From Thiotrichales bacterium (GTDB taxonomy: Bacteria > Pseudomonadota > Gammaproteobacteria > JAAZVR01), in the NCBI GenBank assembly GCA_018623305.1, contig JAAZVR010000077.1, positions 1 through 5,499 on the forward strand: DNA of 5,499 bases, written 5' to 3'. The notes under the pieces are model-generated. The model was given only the letters and a program-made list of their open reading frames with translations, was not told the DNA's origin and did not search any database. Shown here one piece after another: positions 1-5,499 of this stretch. The first letter of the stretch is position 1. Each line of letters begins with the position of its first letter. The position numbers and the translations under genes were made by a program.

Positions 1-564
1 CTCGATGATCGTCAGTTAAGCGCGGGCTTAGCCGAAGTGATTAAGTACGGTTTGATTCGTGATGTGCCGTTTTTGGAGTGGCTTGAAGCGAATATGGACG
101 ATTTGCTTTCACGTGATCCGAATGCGCTGGCGCAAGCGATTGAGCGTTCATGTCAGACGAAAGCGGCGATTGTTGCCGAAGATGAGCGCGAGTCAGGCGT
201 ACGTGCCTTGTTGAATCTGGGCCATACGTTTGGTCATGCGATTGAGGCGGGCATGGGCTACGGTGAGTGGTTGCATGGTGAGGCGATTTCAGCGGGCATG
301 GTCATGGCGGCGGATTTGTCTGAGCGTATGGGCTTGATTTCTGAGCAGGATGTTGAGCGCATTGCAACGGTTTTTATCACGGCGCGTTTGCCAGTGAAAG
401 GGCCTGATTCGATGACTGAGCAACAGTATATGGATTTGATGGCGATTGATAAGAAGTCACAAGCGGGTCAATTGCGTTTTGTATTGTTGAAAGCGCTGGG
501 TGATGCCTTTGTGACGGGTGATTACGATGCAAATGATTTGCATAATACGTTAACCAACGCTTAA
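1..564 (+). CDS. aroB: 3-dehydroquinate synthase, C-terminal part (5' end outside window)
   Basis: AroB is the cytosolic, NAD- and divalent-metal-dependent enzyme that converts DAHP to 3-dehydroquinate, the second step of the shikimate pathway. The open frame enters from base 1 and gives 187 residues ending at TAA 562-564. The three metal ligands of the family are all visible: Glu12 of the fragment in GLAEVIKYG, His75 in LNLGHTFGHAIE and His92 in WLHGEA. Their spacing (63 and 17 residues) matches E. coli Glu184, His247 and His264 as I remember them, so about 172 residues lie upstream and the full protein would be about 359 residues, normal for the family. The GTG at 37 is an internal valine codon and not the start. 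The gene converges with comF and overlaps it by 4 bp. A candidate terminator follows at 591-630. Identity is secure; the 5' end and promoter cannot be seen. Confidence 0.97.
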   Translation, partial: LDDRQLSAGLAEVIKYGLIRDVPFLEWLEANMDDLLSRDPNALAQAIERSCQTKAAIVAEDERESGVRALLNLGHTFGHAIEAGMGYGEWLHGEAISAGMVMAADLSERMGLISEQDVERIATVFITARLPVKGPDSMTEQQYMDLMAIDKKSQAGQLRFVLLKALGDAFVTGDYDANDLHNTLTNA

Positions 565-1178
565 TTTTTACGGTCAAATCCGTGCGCGATAACCCAGGCA
601 TCCAGTTGGACGTCTGGGTTTTGTTGTTTTAAGGCCTGCCCAAATTCACTGAGCGTGCTGCCTGTGCTGGCGACATCATCGATGATAAGTAGTTTGTTGC
701 AAAATTCGATGTGTTCACACTCGAAGGCCTCAAACATATTTGTTTCTCGGTCGTTTTTATTTAAATCGGTTTGTCTTTGCGTAGATTTAATGCGAATGCA
801 AGGTTTGATTAACGGAAGTTTGAGTGCTTGAGCGACGAACTGAGCGATTTCTTCGGCTTGGTTGTAACCGCGTTGTCGGAGGCGTTTTTTATGTAAAGGA
901 ATGGCGACGATAGCCTCCCAATCTCGCTCGAGTTGTTCACTTAAAAGTAGGCCTACAAGTTTGGCAATATACAGTTTCCTTGAGAATTTGAGTTGTTTAA
1001 TCCAAGTGTCAACAGGGTTTCGATAATCAAATAGGGATGTGGCTGATTCGTAGGGTTCGCAAGCGAATGTTTCGAGTGTCCAAGGAAGGTTTTCGCGACA
1101 TTTTGTACATAAATCTATCGGCTCGCAGGGTTTTGAGCAGTTGAGGCAAAAGTGGGGGATGAGTGCAAGCCAGTTCAT
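561..1178 (-). CDS. comF: ComF/GntX-family phosphoribosyltransferase-like protein
   Basis: This is a 205-residue protein, close to the usual ComF length. An N-terminal zinc-ribbon-like part has Cys11, Cys14, Cys24 and Cys27 as two CxxC pairs. A phosphoribosyltransferase fold follows. The family motif VAIPLHKKRLRQRGYNQAEE is at residues 91-110, and the PRPP-binding loop LLIIDDVASTGST is at 163-175 with the Asp-Asp pair and the TGST turn intact. In Haemophilus and Bacillus, ComF homologues are needed for natural transformation and act in the cytoplasm on incoming single-stranded DNA; the E. coli homologue GntX (YhgH) has been linked to using DNA as a nutrient. No enzymatic substrate is established. 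The ATG at 1178 lies directly before the zinc-ribbon part and no better upstream start is visible. It has no recognisable Shine-Dalgarno. It is divergent from bioB, an arrangement also known in Pseudomonas, and convergent with aroB. The function in DNA uptake is inferred from family only; the window shows no other competence gene. Confidence 0.93.
   Translation of the reverse strand: MNWLALIPHFCLNCSKPCEPIDLCTKCRENLPWTLETFACEPYESATSLFDYRNPVDTWIKQLKFSRKLYIAKLVGLLLSEQLERDWEAIVAIPLHKKRLRQRGYNQAEEIAQFVAQALKLPLIKPCIRIKSTQRQTDLNKNDRETNMFEAFECEHIEFCNKLLIIDDVASTGSTLSEFGQALKQQNPDVQLDAWVIAHGFDRKN
591..630 (+). terminator. Intrinsic terminator of aroB, inside comF coding sequence
   Basis: An inverted repeat pairs 591-599 (AACCCAGGC) with 612-620 (GTCTGGGTT), including one G-U pair. 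After one A/C mismatch (600/611) it continues with 601-603 to 608-610 around the loop AGTT. A T-rich tract follows directly at 619-630, with 10 T in 12. The T tract is only on the right side, so the signal works rightward, ending aroB transcription 27-66 bases past its stop. The same bases encode residues 187-196 of ComF on the other strand. The G-C content of the stem and the T tract are good but the tract is interrupted by two G, so efficiency is uncertain. Confidence 0.68.
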
Positions 1179-1181
1179 TTG

Positions 1182-1210
1182 TTGTATAATCGCAGATTGA
1201 ATTATATAAA
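1182..1210 (+). promoter_or_regulatory. Candidate promoter elements for the bioB-tgt-yajC-secD run
   Basis: Two rightward possibilities overlap. The first is a perfect TATAAT at 1185-1190, which would start RNA near 1197, but no acceptable -35 hexamer lies 15-19 bp upstream and there is no TGn extension. The second is TTGTAT (1182-1187), 17 bp, TATAAA (1205-1210), which has correct spacing but only the TTG of the -35 box. Either one overlaps the leftward comF promoter. I cannot choose between them, and the lack of a strong -35 may mean that an activator is used or that the rightward promoter is weak. Confidence 0.42.
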
Positions 1211-1229
1211 TTGTTAGTAATACTGTTAA
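1201..1229 (-). promoter_or_regulatory. Candidate sigma70 promoter for comF
   Basis: Read on the minus strand there is TTAACA (1224-1229, 5 of 6 matches to TTGACA), a 17-bp spacer, then a perfect TATAAT (1201-1206). Transcription would start near 1194, giving a leader of about 15 bases before the comF ATG. The -35 box lies only 2 bp from the bioB ATG, so the whole promoter sits inside the bioB leader. This is a pattern match only; no start site is known. Confidence 0.6.
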
Positions 1230-1231
1230 TT

Positions 1232-2191
1232 ATGTCAACCCCTTCTATACGACACGACTGGTCAATTGACGAAGTTCGTGAAATCATGAATCAGCCTTTT
1301 AATGATTTGATCTTTAAAGCGCAAAGCATTCACCGCGAAAATTTCGATCCTAACGAAGTGCAAATTTCGACTTTGTGTAACATTAAAACCGGTGGTTGTG
1401 CCGAGGATTGCTCTTACTGTTCACAAAGCTCGCGCTATGACACGGGGCTTGAAAAAGAACACATGATGGCGGTCGAAGAAGTTGTCGAGCAAGCAAAAGC
1501 GGCGAAAGCGGCTGGGGCTTCTCGATTCTGTATGGGCGCGGCGTGGCGAAATCCAAATAAGCGTGATTTTGCGAAAGTGGTGGATATGATTAAGGCGGTT
1601 AAAGACTTGGATATGGAAGTCTGTACCACTTTGGGCATGTTGACACCTGAGCAGGCTCAGGAATTGAGTACCGCTGGTTTGGATTACTACAATCACAATT
1701 TGGATACGTCTGAGGCTTATTACCCAAAAGTGATTACGACGCGTACCTTTCAGGATCGCTTGGATACGCTTGAATCGGTGCGCTCAGCGGGTATGCACGT
1801 TTGCAGTGGTGGCATTATTGGAATGGGTGAGCAACAGCAAGATCGTGCTGAATTATTGCGCACTTTTGCGAATCTAGAACAGCATCCAGACAGTGTGCCG
1901 ATTAACTTGCTGGTGCCGATTGAAGGTACGCCGTTGGCGGAAATGCGCGGTAAAACAGATGAGTTGGATTTTGTGCGTGTGATTGCAACGGCGCGTATTT
2001 TGATGCCGAAATCTTTTGTGCGTTTGTCAGCAGGGCGAAATGAAATGGTCGAATCAACACAGGCATTGTGCTTCTTGGCAGGTGCGAACTCGATTTTCTA
2101 TGGTGATAAGTTGTTGACGACAGAAAACCCAGAAGCCAATAAAGATAAGGCCTTGTTTGAGAAATTGGGTATTCGCCCATTGCAGAAATAA
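1232..2191 (+). CDS. bioB: Biotin synthase (radical SAM enzyme)
   Basis: BioB inserts sulfur into dethiobiotin to make biotin, the last step of the pathway, in the cytosol. The protein has 319 residues. The radical-SAM cluster motif CxxxCxxC is at Cys56, Cys60 and Cys63. The ligands of the second, [2Fe-2S] cluster are all present at Cys100, Cys131, Cys191 and Arg264, aligning with E. coli Cys97, Cys128, Cys188 and Arg260. The signature YNHNLDTS is at 153-160. The start at ATG 1232 gives MSTPSIRHDW and fits the family; an in-frame TTG at 1211 would add a hydrophobic heptad with no family support. No clear Shine-Dalgarno precedes the ATG. The protein ends soon after KLGIRPLQK, roughly 30 residues before the E. 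coli C-terminus, a tail that is poorly conserved. It is divergent from comF and separated from tgt by 2 bp. No other bio gene is in the window, so the dethiobiotin-producing genes must lie elsewhere. Confidence 0.97.
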   Translation: MSTPSIRHDWSIDEVREIMNQPFNDLIFKAQSIHRENFDPNEVQISTLCNIKTGGCAEDCSYCSQSSRYDTGLEKEHMMAVEEVVEQAKAAKAAGASRFCMGAAWRNPNKRDFAKVVDMIKAVKDLDMEVCTTLGMLTPEQAQELSTAGLDYYNHNLDTSEAYYPKVITTRTFQDRLDTLESVRSAGMHVCSGGIIGMGEQQQDRAELLRTFANLEQHPDSVPINLLVPIEGTPLAEMRGKTDELDFVRVIATARILMPKSFVRLSAGRNEMVESTQALCFLAGANSIFYGDKLLTTENPEANKDKALFEKLGIRPLQK

Positions 2192-2193
2192 TT

Positions 2194-3303
2194 ATGGAAT
2201 TTGATTTACATACTACCGATGGTCGTGCGCGTCGCGGTACCTTGAAATTTGATCGCGGCGAAGTTCAAACGCCTGCGTTTATGCCAGTGGGAACTTATGG
2301 CTCTGTGAAAGGCATGACGCCTGAAGAACTGGAAGGTATGGGCGCTGAGATCATTCTTGGCAATACCTTTCACCTTTGGTTGAGACCGGGTACAGACATC
2401 ATTGAATTACACGGTGATTTACACGATTTTACACATTGGAAAGGGCCGATTCTGACCGACTCAGGTGGTTTTCAGGTGTTTTCTTTAGGCGCGATGCGCA
2501 AAATTAAAGAAGAAGGTGTGCATTTTCAATCGCCTGTGAATGGCGCAAAAGTGTTTATGGGGCCTGAGGAATCGATGGAGATTCAGCGTAAGTTGGGTTC
2601 TGATATCGTGATGATTTTTGATGAATGTACGCCTTATCCTGCAACGCATACGGAAGCAAAAGACTCAATGGAATTGTCGCTGCGTTGGGCAAAGCGTTCG
2701 AAAGATGCGCATGGTGATAATCCAAATGCTTTGTTTGGCATTATTCAGGGCGGTATGTACGAAGATTTACGTGATGTTTCTTTGGAAGGCCTTGAAGAGA
2801 TTGGTTTTGATGGTTATGCGATTGGTGGATTGTCTGTGGGCGAGCCTAAAGACGATATGATTCGCATTCTTGAACATACCGCACCGAAGATGCCAAAAGA
2901 TAAGCCACGTTATTTGATGGGGGTGGGTAAACCGCAAGACTTGGTTGAAGCGGTTCGTCGCGGTATTGATATGTTCGATTGCGTAATGCCAACTCGAAAT
3001 GCGCGTAATGGTTGTTTGTTTACTCAAAACGGTGTGGTTCGCATTCGAAATGCAGGCCATAAAGTTGATACGCAGCCACTGGATAAAGAGTGTGGTTGTT
3101 ATACATGCCAAAATTATTCACGCGCTTACTTGCATCACATGGATAAAACCAACGAGATTTTGGGTGCGCGCTTAAATACGATTCATAATTTGTATTACTA
3201 CCAGCAACTGATGCGTGAAATGCGTGAAGCGATTGCAGAGCATCGTTTTGATGAGTATCGAGTCGAGTTTTATAAGAAACAGGGTTTAGATTTGCCAGAA
3301 TAA
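2194..3303 (+). CDS. tgt: Queuine tRNA-ribosyltransferase (tRNA-guanine transglycosylase)
   Basis: Tgt exchanges guanine-34 of tRNAs for Asp, Asn, His and Tyr with preQ1, the base-exchange step of queuosine formation, in the cytosol. The protein has 369 residues, close to the 375 of E. coli. Key residues are visible: Asp89 in ILTDSGGFQVFS (general acid/base), Asp143 in IFDECTPYP (base recognition), Asp262 in MFDCVMPTRNARNG (nucleophile, E. coli Asp264), and the zinc site Cys300, Cys302, Cys305 and His331. The start MEFDLHTTDGRARRG matches the family N-terminus. The ATG follows the bioB stop by 2 bp with no strong ribosome binding site, which suggests that translation is coupled to bioB. In many proteobacteria queA is immediately upstream of tgt; here bioB takes that place. 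yajC follows after 55 bp. Confidence 0.98.
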   Translation: MEFDLHTTDGRARRGTLKFDRGEVQTPAFMPVGTYGSVKGMTPEELEGMGAEIILGNTFHLWLRPGTDIIELHGDLHDFTHWKGPILTDSGGFQVFSLGAMRKIKEEGVHFQSPVNGAKVFMGPEESMEIQRKLGSDIVMIFDECTPYPATHTEAKDSMELSLRWAKRSKDAHGDNPNALFGIIQGGMYEDLRDVSLEGLEEIGFDGYAIGGLSVGEPKDDMIRILEHTAPKMPKDKPRYLMGVGKPQDLVEAVRRGIDMFDCVMPTRNARNGCLFTQNGVVRIRNAGHKVDTQPLDKECGCYTCQNYSRAYLHHMDKTNEILGARLNTIHNLYYYQQLMREMREAIAEHRFDEYRVEFYKKQGLDLPE

Positions 3304-3348
3304 CGGTAGAATGACCCACGATTTACAAAATTTTTATCTTTTTTGAAT

Positions 3349-3353
3349 GGAGA
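3349..3353 (+). promoter_or_regulatory. Ribosome binding site of yajC (decides the start)
   Basis: GGAGA at 3349-3353 lies 5 bases before the ATG at 3359. It is the only strong Shine-Dalgarno in the window. It overlaps the alternative in-frame ATG at 3347 and can only serve 3359, so the 107-residue form is preferred over a version with four more residues (MEKT). Confidence 0.85.
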
Positions 3354-3358
3354 AAACC

Positions 3359-3682
3359 ATGAGCTTTTTTATTTCTGATGCAATGGCAGAAGGTACAGCA
3401 GCCGCGCAAGGCGGCGGTGATTTGATGGGCTTAGTGCCATTGATTTTGTTGTTTGTAATTTTTTACTTCTTGTTGATTCGTCCTCAGCAAAAACGTGTAA
3501 AAGAGCACCGAAAAATGACTGAAGAATTGAAAAAAGGCGATGAAATTTCAACGATGGGCGGTCTTGTTGGCAAGATTGTCGAGTTGGATGAAAACTTTGT
3601 TGAGTTGGAAATTGCTGCCAATACGACAGTTAAAGTTCAGCGCCAAAGCGTACAAAGCCTAATGCCTAAAGGCACTCTGTAA
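3359..3682 (+). CDS. yajC: Sec translocon accessory subunit YajC
   Basis: YajC is a small inner-membrane protein that associates with SecDF near the SecYEG channel; its exact contribution to export is modest and not fully defined. The protein has 107 residues, near the E. coli length of 110. A short N-terminal stretch rich in Ala and Gly (residues 8-20) is followed by one membrane segment at about 23-40, then the family motif FYFLLIRPQQKR at 35-46. The rest is a cytoplasmic domain containing the conserved MGGLVGKIVELDENFVELEI (66-85). The start at 3359 is fixed by a strong Shine-Dalgarno. The 55-bp gap after tgt is AT-rich and holds no G-C hairpin, so read-through from tgt is expected; a convincing internal promoter is not visible. 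secD starts 21 bp downstream. Confidence 0.95.
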   Translation: MSFFISDAMAEGTAAAQGGGDLMGLVPLILLFVIFYFLLIRPQQKRVKEHRKMTEELKKGDEISTMGGLVGKIVELDENFVELEIAANTTVKVQRQSVQSLMPKGTL

Positions 3683-3703
3683 ACGTCAACTAACGGACGC
3701 GAC

Positions 3704-5499
3704 ATGCTAAATCCCAAAAGCACGTTCGCAGGGAACAAGTATCCCCTGTGGAAATACATTCTTCTCTTTGTCATTATCACTTTGGGCATCATCTATGCGA
3801 TGCCCAACCTTTATGGTGAAGATCCATCCATTCAAGTTGCACCTGTTAAGGGTGTGCAGTTAGATGCTAGCTCGCTTGATAAAGTTAATGATGCCTTGAA
3901 AAAAGCGGAAATTGATCCGAAATCAACTTCATTTGAATACGGCCAAGTTCTGGTGCGTTTGCGTTCTCAAGATGATCAGTTAGCTGCTCAAGATGCTTTG
4001 AATGAGGCCTTGGGGCGTGGTTATGTTGTCGGTTTGAATTTAGCACCAGCGACGCCTGAATGGTTGCAAGGCATGCGTGCTTTGCCTATGTATTTGGGTT
4101 TGGATTTGCGTGGTGGTGTTCATTTCTTAATGGAAGTGGACATGAAAGCCGCCGTTGAAAAGGCGTATCAACGTTATGTCGGTGATTTGCGTCGAGATAT
4201 GCGTGAGGCGAAGATTCGTTATCTGACATTTCAGCAAAAAGACGATGAAATTCACATGCAATTCCGTGCAGGGCAGGACATGACGCCTGCATTGGAGCGT
4301 ATTAAGGCTAATTTTGAAGATTTGTTAGTTGTTCCAGTTGATGATGCAAACCGACCTTATTTGTCGATTCGTTTAAAAGAACAAGCGATTACTGAAACTC
4401 AGAAATTTGCACTTGAGCAAAATATTACGACTTTGCGTAATCGTGTGAATGAGTTGGGTGTTGCTGAGCCTGTCATTCAGCAGCAAGGTACAGATCGTAT
4501 TGTGATTCAGTTGCCTGGTGTGCAAGATACGGCGCGAGCTAAAGATATTTTGGGCGCAACGGCGACACTTGAATACCGTTTAGTCGATGATGAAGCGGAT
4601 TTGGATGCGGCTGTTCGTGGGCGTGTGCCTGCGGGTACGCGTTTGTATTACATGCGTGATGGTCAGCCAATCCTGCTTAAAAAGGATGTCATTGTAACGG
4701 GTGATCGCATTATCAATGCGCAGTCAGGCATTGATTCGCAAAATGGTGGGCCGATGGTTTCGGTAACACTCGATGGTGCAGGTGGTCGTCAGATGTTAAA
4801 TACGACCAAGCGTAACGTTGGCAAGCGTATGGCGGTTGTGTTTATTGAAACGCGAGTAGAAAAAGAGCTGGTTGATGGTGAGTGGGTTAAAAAACGCATT
4901 CGCACTCAAGATGTAATTAACGCCGCTGTGATTCGAGATCAATTTGCGAATCGTTTCCAGACGACTGGGTTGGATTCTTCCGATGAAGCGCGTGATTTGG
5001 CTTTGCTATTGAGAGCCGGGGCTTTAGCAGCGCCAATCGAGATTGTTGAGGAGCGAACTGTAGGGCCAAGTTTGGGGCAGGAAAATATTGATCAAGGCTT
5101 TACTTCTGTATTGATAGGTTTTGTACTGGTTTTGATTTTTATGGTTCTGCGCTACAAGTTCTTTGGTTTGATTGCCAATGTTGCTTTGACAGTGAATTTG
5201 ATTTTAATTTTCGCGGTTTTGTCAATGATGCAGGCAACCTTGACCTTGCCAGGTATTGCGGGGATTGTGTTGACAGTCGGTATGGCTGTCGATGCCAATG
5301 TTCTGATATTTGAACGGATTCGTGAAGAGCTGCGTGATGGTACATCGGTTCAGATGGCGATTCATGCAGGATATGAGCGCGCTTTCCTAACGATTGCGGA
5401 TGCTAATATAACGACGCTGATCGCTGCGATTGTTTTATTTAGTTTCGGTACAGGTCCTGTTAAAGGCTTTGCGATCACGCTGACTATTGGTATTTTGAC
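3704..5499 (+). CDS. secD: Protein translocase subunit SecD (3' end outside window)
   Basis: SecD is an inner-membrane RND-superfamily protein that, with SecF, uses the proton gradient to help pull secreted proteins through SecYEG. From ATG 3704 the frame is open for 598 complete codons to the window edge; with the E. coli length of 615, only about 20 residues are missing. A first membrane segment is at about 17-33. The large periplasmic region starts near residue 34 and carries the LGLDLRGG motif at 131-138. Further on, AGALAAPIEI (438-447) and VGPSLGQENI (453-462) precede the second membrane segment (about 466-482). The proton-relay aspartate is Asp530 in VGMAVDANVLIFERIREE, equivalent to E. 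coli Asp519. More membrane segments follow at about 486-507, 513-536 and 567-583. The Shine-Dalgarno is weak (GGA, 6 bases before the ATG). No in-frame stop or frameshift was seen where I checked the frame (4082, 4562, 4862, 5012 and 5282). secF is expected next but lies outside. Confidence 0.97.
   Translation, partial: MLNPKSTFAGNKYPLWKYILLFVIITLGIIYAMPNLYGEDPSIQVAPVKGVQLDASSLDKVNDALKKAEIDPKSTSFEYGQVLVRLRSQDDQLAAQDALNEALGRGYVVGLNLAPATPEWLQGMRALPMYLGLDLRGGVHFLMEVDMKAAVEKAYQRYVGDLRRDMREAKIRYLTFQQKDDEIHMQFRAGQDMTPALERIKANFEDLLVVPVDDANRPYLSIRLKEQAITETQKFALEQNITTLRNRVNELGVAEPVIQQQGTDRIVIQLPGVQDTARAKDILGATATLEYRLVDDEADLDAAVRGRVPAGTRLYYMRDGQPILLKKDVIVTGDRIINAQSGIDSQNGGPMVSVTLDGAGGRQMLNTTKRNVGKRMAVVFIETRVEKELVDGEWVKKRIRTQDVINAAVIRDQFANRFQTTGLDSSDEARDLALLLRAGALAAPIEIVEERTVGPSLGQENIDQGFTSVLIGFVLVLIFMVLRYKFFGLIANVALTVNLILIFAVLSMMQATLTLPGIAGIVLTVGMAVDANVLIFERIREELRDGTSVQMAIHAGYERAFLTIADANITTLIAAIVLFSFGTGPVKGFAITLTIGIL

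Noticed and set aside
1211..1231. Upstream TTG start for bioB adding seven residues
   Set aside because: The added residues are hydrophobic and unlike BioB N-termini, and no ribosome binding site precedes the TTG. ATG 1232 fits the family.
1207..1240. BirA-type biotin operator upstream of bioB
   Set aside because: TTGTTAG at 1211 resembles one half-site, but no inverted partner half-site at the usual 14-16 bp spacing is present.
2150..2193. preQ1 riboswitch before tgt
   Set aside because: There is no leader: tgt starts 2 bp after the bioB stop, and no preQ1 aptamer-like arrangement is evident in the bioB 3' end.
3020..3319. Minus-strand open frames over tgt, bioB and secD
   Set aside because: They lie wholly opposite strongly conserved genes, have no family resemblance and no ribosome binding sites, and are explained as antisense shadows.
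3347..3358. ATG at 3347 as yajC start
   Set aside because: The strong GGAGA overlaps this ATG and is correctly spaced only for the ATG at 3359.
3304..3358. Terminator or promoter between tgt and yajC
   Set aside because: The gap is AT-rich with T runs but has no G-C stem, and the best -10-like and -35-like matches are poor. I treat it as a transcribed spacer.
1..5499. A novel defence, mobile or biosynthetic system
   Set aside because: Every long frame is a recognised housekeeping family with its key residues intact. No repeats, integrase, toxin or unknown gene is present.

Overview
This window looks like core chromosome of a gammaproteobacterium. The AroB, Tgt, BioB and SecD proteins follow the Escherichia coli sequences closely from memory, base composition is moderate (mid-40s % GC by eye), and tgt-yajC-secD is the classic proteobacterial order. 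A sulfur-oxidiser-type lineage (Thiotrichales or Piscirickettsiaceae-like) is only a guess. I see no mobile element, CRISPR array, RNA gene or phage gene, and I do not find a new defence or biosynthetic system.

Left part (1-1178): the 3' half of aroB (3-dehydroquinate synthase, shikimate pathway) runs rightward and enters the window already in progress. It converges with comF, a phosphoribosyltransferase-fold protein of the DNA-uptake family, which runs leftward. The two genes overlap by exactly four bases, with both stop codons inside one palindromic TTAA. A good intrinsic terminator hairpin for aroB lies inside the comF coding sequence.

Middle (1179-1231): a 53-bp divergent intergenic region separates comF from bioB. 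It holds a good leftward sigma70-type promoter for comF. The rightward candidates for bioB overlap it, so the two directions probably compete.

Right part (1232-5499): bioB, tgt, yajC and secD form a tight rightward run with gaps of 2, 55 and 21 bp and no visible terminator, so they are probably one operon. secD is cut by the window edge about 20 residues before its expected end, and secF would be expected next. The run combines the last step of biotin synthesis, queuosine tRNA modification and the SecDF-YajC membrane export complex. The functional link between these is weak. The notable point is that bioB sits where queA often precedes tgt, and no other bio gene is in view.
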